From positions 62,001 to 126,000 of the forward strand of contig NZ_CP110678.1 in assembly GCF_026167545.1 (NCBI RefSeq): DNA of 64,000 nucleotides. The letters run 5' to 3'. Each line of letters opens with the position of its first letter. The stretch's first letter is position 1. Positions 49,334 through 59,400 of the stretch are shown here, one piece after another. Source of the DNA: Sphingomonas sp. S1-29. Its GTDB lineage: Bacteria > Pseudomonadota > Alphaproteobacteria > Sphingomonadales > Sphingomonadaceae. A program made the translations under genes and the position numbers. The notes below the pieces were generated by a model. That model worked only from the letters and a program-made list of their open reading frames with translations, did no database searches and was not told where the DNA came from.

Positions 49334-50806
49334 ATGACCGTTGAGCATTTCGACGTGGTGGTGGTGGGCGCCGGCCTGTCGGGAATCGGCGCGGGGCATT
49401 ATCTGCGCGAGCGCTGCCCCGATCGCAGCTTCGTCATCCTCGAAGGTCGCGCGCGGATGGGGGGCACCTGGGACCTGTTCCGCTATCCGGGGATCCGATC
49501 GGATTCGGACATGCATACGCTCGGCTACGCGTTCAAGCCGTGGACTGAGGCCAAGGCGATCGCCGATGGCCCGTCGATCCTGCGCTATATCGAGGAAACC
49601 GCGCACGAGGACGATCTCGATTCGCGGATTCGCTATCGCCAGCGCGTGGTGGCGGCCGACTGGTCGAGCGCCGATGCGTGCTGGACGCTGACGGTGGAGG
49701 CACAGGGGGCAGGGCGGCGGACCTACAGCTGCAACTTCCTGCACATGTGCACCGGCTATTACGATTATGCCAAGGGCTACACCCCCGATTTTGCCGGTCG
49801 TGACGATTTCGCCGGCACGATAGTCCATCCGCAATTCTGGCCCGCCGACCTCGATTATGCGGGCAAGCGCGTGGTGGTGATCGGCAGTGGCGCGACCGCG
49901 GTGACCCTGGTGCCCGAACTCGCAAGGACCGCCGCGCATGTCACGATGCTCCAGCGCTCGCCGAGCTATGTCGTCGCGCGCCCGTCGCACGATCGCTTCG
50001 CCAACTGGCTGCGGACGGTGGCGCCGTCTAAACTGGCCTATGGGATGGTCCGCTGGCGCAACGTGCTGCTGGGGCAGTTCTTCTACGGGCAGACGCGCAA
50101 ATATCCCGAACGGACCAAGAAGCGGCTGCTCGGCTGGGTGCGCGGGCATCTCGGCCCCGACTATGACGTCGATACCCATTTCACCCCGAGCTATAATCCC
50201 TGGGACCAGCGACTCTGCCTGGTGCCCGATGCCGATCTGTTCGAGACGATCAAGCGCGGCGAGGCGAGCGTCGTCACCGGGCATATCGATCGCTTCACGC
50301 CGACCGGCATCCGGCTGACCAATGGCGAGGAAGTGCCCGCCGACATCATCGTCACCGCGACCGGGCTCGAATTGCAGCTGATGGCCGACATGCCGGTGAC
50401 CGTCGACGGCACCGCGATCGATTTCAGCCAGACGCTGAACTACAAGGGGATGATGTTCAGCGGCGTGCCCAACCTCGCTTATTCGTTCGGCTATACCAAC
50501 GCGTCGTGGACGCTGAAGGCCGACCTGACCGCGGCCTATGTCTGCCGGCTGCTCAACGCGATGACCAAGCGCGGGCTTCGCCAGGCGACGCCGGTACCCG
50601 GCGACACCGACGCCGCGGCGCATCCGTTCCTCGACTTCTCCTCGGGCTATGTCCAGCGCGCGCTCGATCGATTTCCCAAACAGGGCGCACGCGCGCCGTG
50701 GAAATTGCACCAGAGCTATGCGCGTGACCTGGTGGCGCTGCGCTTCGGCTCGATCGACGACGACATGGTGTTTTCGAACCCGCTGCGGCAGAAGCGCGCT
50801 GCGTGA
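49334..50806 (+). CDS. Baeyer-Villiger-type flavin monooxygenase, 490 aa
   Basis: 490 residues. FAD-binding Rossmann motif VVVVGAGLSGIGAGHYLRER, then GGTWDLFRYPGIRSDSDMHT, the Baeyer-Villiger fingerprint FAGTIVHPQFWP (FxGxxxHxxxWP) and the NADPH Rossmann motif VVVIGSGATAVTL. The enzyme should use NADPH and O2 to oxidise ketones or heteroatoms. Substrate unknown. It sits 83 nt after tamB and about 80 nt before the trehalose genes. Start has GAGAAACGCG upstream, weak. Confidence 0.9.
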   Translation: MTVEHFDVVVVGAGLSGIGAGHYLRERCPDRSFVILEGRARMGGTWDLFRYPGIRSDSDMHTLGYAFKPWTEAKAIADGPSILRYIEETAHEDDLDSRIRYRQRVVAADWSSADACWTLTVEAQGAGRRTYSCNFLHMCTGYYDYAKGYTPDFAGRDDFAGTIVHPQFWPADLDYAGKRVVVIGSGATAVTLVPELARTAAHVTMLQRSPSYVVARPSHDRFANWLRTVAPSKLAYGMVRWRNVLLGQFFYGQTRKYPERTKKRLLGWVRGHLGPDYDVDTHFTPSYNPWDQRLCLVPDADLFETIKRGEASVVTGHIDRFTPTGIRLTNGEEVPADIIVTATGLELQLMADMPVTVDGTAIDFSQTLNYKGMMFSGVPNLAYSFGYTNASWTLKADLTAAYVCRLLNAMTKRGLRQATPVPGDTDAAAHPFLDFSSGYVQRALDRFPKQGARAPWKLHQSYARDLVALRFGSIDDDMVFSNPLRQKRAA

Positions 50807-50887
50807 TCCTTCGAAGCTTTTGCCGCGGTGCGAAACCGGTTCGCAGGCGGAATTTTCATGTGCCGGGAGGCCGATTTGCAGACTGAC

Positions 50888-51643
50888 ATGAATGACGATC
50901 CCCAGGCGCTGTTGCCGCCGCCGGGGGGGCTGCTGCGCGACGCCAGCCTGTTCCTCGATTTCGACGGCACGCTGGTCGAGCTGCAGGACCGCCCCGATGC
51001 GGTCACCGCCGACATCAGCTTGCGCGACTTGATTGCGCGGCTCGGCGCGGTGCTCGATGGCCGGTTGGCCATCGTTACCGGGCGTGCGATCGAGCATATC
51101 GAGGTGATGTTCGATGGACTGCCCTTCGCGGTGGCGGGCAGCCACGGCGTCGAGTTCCGCTGGCCCGACGGGCGCGACCTGCAGCCGAGCCTGCCGCCGA
51201 CGCTCGACGCGGCGCGCGCCGAGGTCCACGCCTTTGCCGCCTCGCGCGAGCATGTGCTGGTCGAGACCAAGCCGTTTGGCGTCGGGCTGCATTACCGCAT
51301 GGCGCCGCAGCATGAGGACGACGCGCGCGTGCTCGCCGAGCGGCTGGCCGACGAACATGCGCTGCATCTGCAACCGGGGAAGATGATGATCGAATTGCGC
51401 GGCGCCACTGGCGACAAGGGGACTGCGATCACGCGGCTGATGGAGGATGCGCCCTTCGCGGGTACGCGTCCGGTGTTCCTGGGCGACGACGTGACCGACG
51501 AGGATGGCTTCCACGCGGTGGCGGCGCTCGGCGGGGTGGGGATATTGGTGGGCGATGCGCGCCCGACCGCGGCGGGCTATCGCCTCGCCGACGTGGCGCA
51601 GGTTCGCGCCTGGCTGCAGGACGCCGCGCAGGTGACCGCATGA
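50888..51643 (+). CDS. otsB: Trehalose-6-phosphate phosphatase
   Basis: About 251 residues from ATG 50888 (ATG 50858 and 50828 are alternatives). HAD-family motifs: DFDGTLVELQDRPDAV (motif I nucleophile), IVTGRAIEHIE (motif II), GKMMIELRGATGDKGTAI (motif III Lys) and FLGDDVTDEDGF (motif IV). It removes phosphate from trehalose-6-phosphate made by OtsA. Stop overlaps the next ATG (ATGA), so it is in an operon otsB-GH15-otsA, linked to osmotic stress protection. Confidence 0.95.
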   Translation: MNDDPQALLPPPGGLLRDASLFLDFDGTLVELQDRPDAVTADISLRDLIARLGAVLDGRLAIVTGRAIEHIEVMFDGLPFAVAGSHGVEFRWPDGRDLQPSLPPTLDAARAEVHAFAASREHVLVETKPFGVGLHYRMAPQHEDDARVLAERLADEHALHLQPGKMMIELRGATGDKGTAITRLMEDAPFAGTRPVFLGDDVTDEDGFHAVAALGGVGILVGDARPTAAGYRLADVAQVRAWLQDAAQVTA

Positions 51644-53436
51644 CCCCGACGCTCGATCTCTGGCCGATCGGCAATTGCCAGGTCAGCGCGCTGGTCGATC
51701 GCGGCGCGCGTTTCGTGTGGGGCTGTGTCCCCCGCGTCGACGGCGATCCGACCTTCTCCTCGCTGATCGACGGGCGCGATCCCGAATCGGACGATGCGGT
51801 GGGGCTATGGGCGATCGACCTCGAGGACTGCGTCTCGATCGACCAATATTATCGCCAGAACACCCCGATCCTGGTCAGCCGGATGACCGATTCGCAGGGC
51901 GGGGTGATCGAGGTGACCGATTTCTGCCCGCGCTTCGAACGGCTGGGGCGCACCTATCGCCCGGTCGCCTTCGTGCGCTGCGTCAAGCCGATCGCGGGCA
52001 GCCCGCGCATCCGCGTGCGGCTTCGCCCGACGCGCAATTGGGGTGATTCCTCGGTCGGGCGGACCAGCGGGTCGAACCATATCCGCTTCCTGCTCGACGG
52101 TATCCAGCTTCGGCTGTCGACCAACGCGCCGGTGGGAATGCTCGAAGAGGAGCGCGTCTTCCGCGTCGAGCGGCCGCTCCACTTCTTCCTCGGCCCCGAT
52201 GAAAGCTTCGCGGGCGATCTTTCGACCACGGTCGAGGAGATGCTGACCTATACCACCCAGCATTGGCAGCATTGGGTGCGCGGGCTGGCGACGCCGTTCG
52301 AATGGCAAGACGTGGTGATCCGATCGGCGATCACGCTCAAGCTGTGCCAATATGAGGAAACCGGCGCAATCGTCGCGGCGCTGACCACCTCGATCCCCGA
52401 GCATGCCGGGTCGCAGCGCAACTGGGATTATCGCTATTGCTGGATCCGCGACGCCTATTACACCGTCCAGGCGCTCAACCGGGTCGGCGCGCTCGACGTG
52501 CTCGAGGGATATCTCGGCTATCTGCGCAACATCGTCGATGGCGCAAAGGGCGGCGATATCCAGCCGCTGTACGGTCTGCTGGGCGAAGCCGAGCTGACCG
52601 AGCGCGAGGCCGAGCGATTGTCAGGCTATCGCGGGATGGGGCCGGTGCGCGTCGGCAACCAGGCCTATGAGCAGATCCAGCATGACGCCTATGGCCAGAT
52701 CGTGCTGTCGAACGTTCAGGCGTTCTTCGATCAGCGATTGTTCCGCATGGCGGGGATCGAGGATTTCGAAGCGCTCGAACGGGTGGGTGAGCGCGCATGG
52801 GAGCTGTACGACAAGCCCGATGCCGGGCTGTGGGAGCTGCGTACCCGCCAATCGGTGCATACCTATTCGGCGGCGATGTGCTGGGCGGCGTGCGATCGCC
52901 TCGCCAATGCGGCGGGGCGGATCGGCCTGCCCGATCGCGAGAAGTTCTGGAACGAGCGCGCCAACACGATGCGCGCGACGATCGAGCAATCGGCATGGCG
53001 CGAGGATACCCAGCGCTTGTCGGCGACCTTTTCGGGCGACGATCTCGACGCCAGCTTGATCCAGTTGCTCGATCTGCGCTTCCTTTCGCCCGACGACCCG
53101 CGCTTCCGCGGGACGCTCAAGGCGGTCGAGGAAGGGCTGCGGCGCGGCAGCCATATGCTGCGCTACGACACCGAAGACGATTTCGGCCTGCCCGAAACTG
53201 CGTTCAATGTGTGCACCTTTTGGCTGATCGAGGCGTTGCATTTCACGGGGCGTGACGCCGATGCGCGCGCGCTGTTCGACGAGATGCTGTCGCGGCGCAC
53301 CGCCGCCGGCCTGTTGTCGGAGGATATCGACCCCGCCACCGGGGAATTATGGGGCAACTATCCCCAGACCTATTCGCTGGTCGGCATGATCAATTGTGCC
53401 GTCCTGCTGAGCAAACCATGGAGTGCCATTCGTTGA
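51640..53436 (+). CDS. GH15 glucoamylase/trehalase-like protein, 598 aa
   Basis: 598 residues. Start region PIGNCQVSALVDRGARFVWG and DPTFSSLID are typical of bacterial GH15-type proteins found with otsA/otsB. The catalytic (alpha/alpha)6 barrel contains RNWDYRYCWIRDAYYT and GNYPQTYSLVGMINCA, with conserved acidic residues in DGAKGGDIQPLYGL and LLSEDIDPATGE. In this genomic setting such enzymes are thought to hydrolyse trehalose or glucans. ATG overlaps the otsB stop by 4 nt. Confidence 0.92.
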   Translation: MTPTLDLWPIGNCQVSALVDRGARFVWGCVPRVDGDPTFSSLIDGRDPESDDAVGLWAIDLEDCVSIDQYYRQNTPILVSRMTDSQGGVIEVTDFCPRFERLGRTYRPVAFVRCVKPIAGSPRIRVRLRPTRNWGDSSVGRTSGSNHIRFLLDGIQLRLSTNAPVGMLEEERVFRVERPLHFFLGPDESFAGDLSTTVEEMLTYTTQHWQHWVRGLATPFEWQDVVIRSAITLKLCQYEETGAIVAALTTSIPEHAGSQRNWDYRYCWIRDAYYTVQALNRVGALDVLEGYLGYLRNIVDGAKGGDIQPLYGLLGEAELTEREAERLSGYRGMGPVRVGNQAYEQIQHDAYGQIVLSNVQAFFDQRLFRMAGIEDFEALERVGERAWELYDKPDAGLWELRTRQSVHTYSAAMCWAACDRLANAAGRIGLPDREKFWNERANTMRATIEQSAWREDTQRLSATFSGDDLDASLIQLLDLRFLSPDDPRFRGTLKAVEEGLRRGSHMLRYDTEDDFGLPETAFNVCTFWLIEALHFTGRDADARALFDEMLSRRTAAGLLSEDIDPATGELWGNYPQTYSLVGMINCAVLLSKPWSAIR

Positions 53437-54821
53437 GCCGCCTCATCATCATCTCCAATCGCGTATCCGCGCCGACTGACTCGAATTCGGGGGCGCAAGG
53501 TGGGTTGGCGGTGGCGTTGGCGGCGGCGTTGCGAGAATATAAGGGGATGTGGTTCGGCTGGTCGGGCGAGACCACCGATCACTTTACCGGCCATATCAAC
53601 TTCCAGCGCGCGCAGGGGGTTACCACCGCCACCGTCGACCTCGAAGAGCAGGATATCGAGGAATATTATAACGGCTATGCCAACCGGACCCTGTGGCCGT
53701 TGTTCCACTATCGGATCGACCTGGCCGAATATGAGCGCGACTTCGCCGGCGGCTATCAGCGCGTCAACGATCGCTTCGCCGATACCGTCCGGCCGCTGAT
53801 CGAGGCCGACGACGTCGTCTGGATCCAGGATTATCACATGTTTCCGCTGGGCAGTTCGCTGCGCGCGCGCGGGTGCAAGAACCGGATCGGCTTCTTCCTC
53901 CACATCCCCTGGCCACCGCGGCGCTTGCTCGGCGTATTGCCCGAGGCGGCCGAGCTGGTGCGGCATTTGTTCGACTATGACGTCATCGGTTTCCACACCG
54001 AGGAATGGCTCGAAAGCTTCTGCGACTATGCAATCGTCGAGCTCGGCGCGACGCTCGACGGGCATATGCTGACGCTAGGCGATCGCGTGTTGCACGTGAT
54101 GGCCGATCCGATCGGCATCGATGCGACCGAGTTCATCGAAGCGTCGCACAGCCCCACTGCGCGCCTCGCGTTCCGGCGGATGCGCGACAGCGCAGTGGGG
54201 CGCGACATGATCGTCGGGGTCGACCGGCTCGATTATTCGAAGGGGCTCGAGGAGCGCTTTCTCGGTTATGAACGCTTCCTCAAAACCTATCCCGAGGAGC
54301 GCAAGGAAGTGTTCCTGCTCCAGATCGCGCCCCCCTCGCGCGGCGCGGTCGAGAGCTATCAGAAGATCCGTGCCGCGCTCGAGGGAATGTCGGGACGGAT
54401 CAACGGCGCCTTTGCCGACGTCGATTGGGTGCCGATCCGCTATGTGAACCAGGGTTATCCCCGCGACCAGCTGGCGGGAATCTATCGCGCCGCGCGGATC
54501 GGGCTGGTGACGCCGCTGCGCGACGGGATGAACCTGGTCGCCAAGGAATATGTCGCCGCGCAGGACCCCGAGGATCCCGGCGTGCTGATCCTGTCGCGCT
54601 TCGCCGGCGCCGCCGAGCAGCTGAAGGGGGGGGCGATCCTGATCAATCCCTACAGCGCCGAGGAGATCAGCGACGCGATCGTCCAGGCATTGAAGATGCC
54701 GCGCGAGGAGCGGATCACCCGCTGGCGCACGATGATGGACAATGTCGTGAACCAGGATGTGGTGTGGTGGCGCAAGCGCTTCACGCAGGCGCTGATGGGG
54801 GATGCCAAGGTCGGCGAGTGA
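53418..54821 (+). CDS. otsA: Trehalose-6-phosphate synthase
   Basis: 467 residues from ATG 53418, overlapping the end of the GH15 gene by 19 nt (a TTG at 53433 is an alternative giving SRLIIISNRVS as N-terminus). GT20 landmarks: LIIISNRVS, WFGWSGET, ALFHY-like NRTLWPLFHYRIDLAEYERD, VWIQDYHMFPLGSSLR, GFFLHIPWPP, GVDRLDYSKGLEERF, and TPLRDGMNLVAKEYVAAQ. It joins UDP-glucose (or another NDP-glucose) and glucose-6-phosphate. Last gene of the trehalose operon. Confidence 0.97.
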   Translation: MECHSLSRLIIISNRVSAPTDSNSGAQGGLAVALAAALREYKGMWFGWSGETTDHFTGHINFQRAQGVTTATVDLEEQDIEEYYNGYANRTLWPLFHYRIDLAEYERDFAGGYQRVNDRFADTVRPLIEADDVVWIQDYHMFPLGSSLRARGCKNRIGFFLHIPWPPRRLLGVLPEAAELVRHLFDYDVIGFHTEEWLESFCDYAIVELGATLDGHMLTLGDRVLHVMADPIGIDATEFIEASHSPTARLAFRRMRDSAVGRDMIVGVDRLDYSKGLEERFLGYERFLKTYPEERKEVFLLQIAPPSRGAVESYQKIRAALEGMSGRINGAFADVDWVPIRYVNQGYPRDQLAGIYRAARIGLVTPLRDGMNLVAKEYVAAQDPEDPGVLILSRFAGAAEQLKGGAILINPYSAEEISDAIVQALKMPREERITRWRTMMDNVVNQDVVWWRKRFTQALMGDAKVGE

Positions 54822-54870
54822 GCGTGGCTGAGCCGCCCCCTGAAGCGAGGGGGCGGGGGGGACCTAACCC

Positions 54871-54959
54871 GTCACCCCGGCCCTGTGCCGGGGTCCAACG
54901 ATCCTCGACTGCGGATGGTGTTTGGGGAGCGGTGGGCCCCGGCACAAGGCCGGGGCGAC
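54871..54959. repeat. Pair of inverted extragenic palindromes (REP-like)
   Basis: A GTCACCCCGGCCCTGTGCCG...-type unit (54871-54896) and its inverted, nearly identical partner (54934-54959) are separated by 37 nt, between the convergent otsA and efflux genes. High-GC units of this kind are scattered in sphingomonad chromosomes. They may also terminate transcription from both sides. Confidence 0.75.
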
Positions 54960-54985
54960 GGGTGTGCGAGGGCCGTCCTGTCGGC

Positions 54986-56452
54986 CTACTGCGCCGCTAC
55001 CGCCACCCGCCGGGTTACCTCAGGTGCATTCTCCCAACCACCGCCCAGCGCCTTGAACAGATTGACCTGCGCATCGGCCAAGGCCGCGTCCGAGTTCGCC
55101 AGCGCCGCGCGCGCATCGGCGCGTTCGCGTTCGGATTCGATCAGCTGCAGGAAGCTCTCGGCACCGTAATCGAAGCGCAGCCGCGACAGCCGCGCCGCCT
55201 CGCCCGCCGAGCGCGTCGCGCGCTGCAATGCGCGGTTGCGATCGAGTTCGCCGGCATAGCGTGCCAGCGCCTGCTCGACCTCGCGAAGCGCGGTCAGCAC
55301 GACACCGTCGAACGCCGCGAGGCTGCCATCGGCGGTCGCTTCGGCCTGGCGCAGCCGGCTGCGCGCCGCGGTCTGGTTGGGGAAGCTCCACGAAATGAGC
55401 GGCCCCAGCGAGAAGTTGAAGCTGTCGTCGTCGACCAGCGTGTCGATCGCGGTCGAGGCGAGGCTGACCGATCCGAGCAACTGGATCGAGGGATAGAGCG
55501 ACGCGGTCGCCACCCCGACCCGCGCGGTGTCGGCGGCGAGCACGCGCTCGGCCTGGCGCACGTCGGGCCGCCGGCTGAGCAGCGAGGCGCCGTCGCCGAT
55601 CGGGATGATCTGCGCGGTACGCGGCGGCGTGGTGCAGGCGCTCGCCGCGGCATCGATCTCGGCGGGTGGGCGCCCGGTGAGCGTTGCGAGCGCATAGAGC
55701 GACGCGCGGCGTTCGGCCTCGAGCCCGGGGACCTGCGCCTGCGTCTGCGCGAGCAGCGTATCGGCGCGTTCGAGATCGCGGCGCTGGCCGCGCCCCGCGT
55801 CGAACAGCCGCTGCGTCAGATCGAGCGTCTGCTGCTGGAGCTTCACCGTCTCGCGCGCGACCGCGATCTGGCGTGCGTTGCTGCATGCCGTCGCATAGGC
55901 GCGCGCGGTTTCGGCTGCCACCGACACCCGCGACGCATCGACCTGCGCCGCCGCCGCCTCGACATCGCCGCGCGCCGCCTCGATCGCACGGCTCACGCCG
56001 CCGAACAGGTCGATCTCATAGCCCATGTCGAGCCCGGCGGTGTACAGGTCGGTTTCGAACGACGGAATCTGCTGCCCCTCGCCGAACTGCGCACCGAAGC
56101 TGTTCGCACCGGTCCGCTGGCGGGTATATTGCGCGCCGAGATCGGTGGTCGGCAGCCGCCGGCCACGCGCTTCGCCCAGCACCGCGCGCGCGCGCCGCAG
56201 GTTCGCCGCAGCCTGGCGGATGTCGGTGTTATGCGCCAGCGCCTCGGTGACCAGCCGATCGATGTTCGGATCGTCGTATAGCTGCCACCATTTTTCGGGC
56301 AGCGCCTGCGCCGACACCGCGCTCAGCCGCTGGCCCTCGACGAAGGCGGCTTCGCTGGTGATGCCGCCCGGCGTCGCGGGCTTTTCGTAATTGGGGCCGA
56401 CCGCGCAGGCCGAAACCATCAGCGCGGCGGTGATCGCTGCCAGCTTCTTCAT
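54986..56452 (-). CDS. Outer membrane efflux lipoprotein, OprM/NodT family, 488 aa
   Basis: 488 residues. Lipoprotein signal (MKKLAAITAALMVSACAVGP) with Cys after LMVSA, then PNYEKPATP, the usual start of NodT/OprM channels. Repeated helical hairpins (RQAAANLRRARAVLGEARGR; LDLTQRLFDAGRGQRRDLER) form the TolC-like barrel-tunnel. The last gene of the three-gene RND operon, overlapping the permease by 4 nt. Exports drugs or small toxins from the periplasm. Confidence 0.94.
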   Translation of the reverse strand: MKKLAAITAALMVSACAVGPNYEKPATPGGITSEAAFVEGQRLSAVSAQALPEKWWQLYDDPNIDRLVTEALAHNTDIRQAAANLRRARAVLGEARGRRLPTTDLGAQYTRQRTGANSFGAQFGEGQQIPSFETDLYTAGLDMGYEIDLFGGVSRAIEAARGDVEAAAAQVDASRVSVAAETARAYATACSNARQIAVARETVKLQQQTLDLTQRLFDAGRGQRRDLERADTLLAQTQAQVPGLEAERRASLYALATLTGRPPAEIDAAASACTTPPRTAQIIPIGDGASLLSRRPDVRQAERVLAADTARVGVATASLYPSIQLLGSVSLASTAIDTLVDDDSFNFSLGPLISWSFPNQTAARSRLRQAEATADGSLAAFDGVVLTALREVEQALARYAGELDRNRALQRATRSAGEAARLSRLRFDYGAESFLQLIESERERADARAALANSDAALADAQVNLFKALGGGWENAPEVTRRVAVAAQ

Positions 56453-59400
56453 GCGGGCTCTCCGACGCTTGGGGTAGGTTGGACCGGCTGGACCGGTTGA
56501 CGCGGCTTGCGACGGTCGCGCCAGCGCGCGGCGCGGTCGCCCATGCGGCGGCTGATGATGTAAAAAGCCGGGGTGAACATCAGGCCGAACAGCGTCACGC
56601 CGATCATCCCGAAGAACACCGCAACGCCCAAGGCTGCGCGAAGCTCGGCACCCGGACCCGATCCGATCACCAGCGGCAGCACGCCGAGGATGAAGGCGAT
56701 CGAGGTCATCAGGATCGGCCGCAGGCGCTGCGCGGCGGCATGCCGCGCGGCTTCGTACATTTCATCGCCGCGATCCTCATTGGCCTTGGCGAATTCGACG
56801 ATCAGGATCGCGTTCTTCGCCGCCAGGCCGATCAGCACCACCAGCCCGATCTGGGTGAGGATGTTGTTGTCGAGCCCCATGAAATTGACCCCGAGCAACG
56901 CCGCCAACAGGCACATCGGCACGATCAGGATCACCGCGAACGGCAGCGTGAGGCTCTCGTAATTCGCTGCCAGCAGCAGGAAGACGAACAGCACCGCCAG
57001 GCCGAAGGCGACGATCGCGGTGTTGCCTGCCTGCTTCTGCTGGAAGGCAAGCTCGGTCCATTCGTAGCTCATCCCCTCGGGCAGCGTCTCGGCGGCGATG
57101 CGTTCCATCGTCGCCAGGCTCTGGCCGGTCGAGAAGCCGGGCACGGTATCGCCCTGTAATTCGGCCGAGGGGTAGAGGTTGTAGCGCACCACGCGATACG
57201 GCCCGCTGTCGTTGCGCAGCGTCATCACCGCATCGAGCGGTACCATCTGCCCCGAGGTCGAGCGCGTGCGCAAACGGCCCACGTCCGAGGTCTCGTCGCG
57301 ATAGGGCGCATCGGCCTGCGCGGTGACTCGGAACGTCCGGCCGAGGAAGTTGAAGTCGTTGATGTACGACGACCCTAGATACGTGCCGAGCGTCGAGAAG
57401 ATGCTCGCCACCGGCACGCCGAGCTGTTCGGCGCGTTCGCGATCGATGTCGGCGAACAGCCGCGGCGTCTTGGTGTTGAAGAGCGTGAAGCCGCCGGCGA
57501 TCCCGGGGGCGGTGTTCGCCTTCATCATCATCTGGAACGCCGCCGCTTCGAGCGCACCATAGCCGCGGTTCTGGCGATCCTCGATCATCATCTTCCAGCC
57601 GCCGCCGGTGCCGATCCCCTGAACGGGGGGCGGCGGGATGACGAGCAGCATGCCCTGGGTGAGCTGGCTGAAGGCGCCGCGCAGCATGTTGGCGACTTCG
57701 TCGGCCGAGGGGCGTTCCTTGTGCCCCTTCATCGTCACGAACATCGCCGCGGTATTGGGCGCCGCCGAGAAGCTCGCGCCGTCGAGGCCGACGAACGCGA
57801 CGGTGTCCTTCACATAATCATTCTGCGCCGCCAGCTTCTGCGCACGCAGCATCATCTCGGTCGTGCGCTCGAGCGACGCGCCCGGCGGCAATTGCGCCGC
57901 GACGATGACATAGCCCTGGTCCTGCGGCGGGATGAAGCCCGTCGGGGTGGCGTAGAATTGCCAGCCCGCGGCCGCGATCAACAGCACATAGGCGACCGCG
58001 ACGATGCCGAGCATGCGGATCGCGCGCGCGGTGAGCCGGCCATAGCGATCGGCCAGCCAATCGAACCCGCGGTTGAAGCCGCGTGCGAACCGCGTCGGCC
58101 AGCCGCGGACACCGCGACGCGGTTCGACGTCGTGATGCTGCTTGGGCTTGAGGATCAGCGCGGCGAGCGCGGGCGACAGCGTCAGCGACACGAAGGCCGA
58201 GATCGCGGTGGCCGACACGATCGTCAGCGCGAACTGCTGGTAGAAGGTGCCCGAAATGCCCGGGATGAAGCTGGTCGGGATGAACACCCCGCACAGCACC
58301 AGCGCGATCGCGATCAGCGCGCCCGACACTTCGTCCATCGTCTCGTGCGCCGCCTGGAGCGGGGTAAGCCCCTTTTCCTCCATCAGCCGCTCGACATTCT
58401 CGACCACGACGATCGCGTCGTCGACGACGATGCCGATCGCGAGCACCAGCCCGAACAGCGACAGATTGTTGAGCGAGAAGCCGAAGGCGAGCAGTACCGC
58501 GAGGCTGCCGATGAGCGATACCGGGATCGCGATGATCGGGATCAGCGCCGCGCGCCAGCTCTGCAGGAAGATCAGCACGACCAGGCTGACCAGGATGATC
58601 GCCTCGATCAGCGTCGAATAGACCGCGTCGATCGATGCCGAGATATATTCGGTGGGGTTGTACGGGATTTCGTACTTCATTCCCGGCGGGAAGCCCGTCG
58701 ACACCGCTTCGAGCTCGGCGATCACCGCATCGGCGGTGGTCAGCGCGTTCGATCCGGGCAGCTGCGACACCGCGACCGCGGTGACCGGCTTGCCGTTCAG
58801 GAAGGCGTTGATCGAATAGGTTTCGGCACCGAGTTCGATGCGCGCGACGTCGCGCAGCCGCGTCAGCGCACCGCCGTCGCCGCGCTTGACGATGATCTCG
58901 CCGAACTGCTCGGGGGTGGTGAGGCGACCTTCGGCCTGGATGCCGAGCTGGAAGGCATTCTTGCCGGTGTTGAACGGCGGCGAGCCGACCGAGCCGACCG
59001 CTGCCTGCGCGTTTTGCGCGCGAACCGCCGCGGTGATTTCGTCGACCGTCAGGTTGCGCGCGGCGGCCTGGTCGGGATCGATCCAGACGCGCATGTTATA
59101 GTCGCGGCTGCCGAAGCTCTGCGCATTGCCGACGCCGGGCACGCGTGAGATCCGGTCGATCACCTGCGTCCCGACATAGTTCGAGACATATTCCTGGCTG
59201 AGCGAACCGTCGGGCGACGAGAACATCGCCACCATCAGGAAGTCGGGCGAGTTCTTGAGCACCGTCACGCCGATCTGGCGAGTCTGTTCGGGCAGCCGCG
59301 GCTCGGCCGAGGCCACCCGGTTCTGCACCAGCACCTGCGCCTGATCGGCGTCGGTGCCTTGGGCGAAGGTGACGGTGATCTGCGTCTGGCCATCGCCGGT

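Noticed and set aside
49223..51514. Long leftward open frame (763 codons) opposite the monooxygenase and otsB
   Set aside because: Antisense artefact of high GC; the plus-strand genes have intact catalytic motifs.
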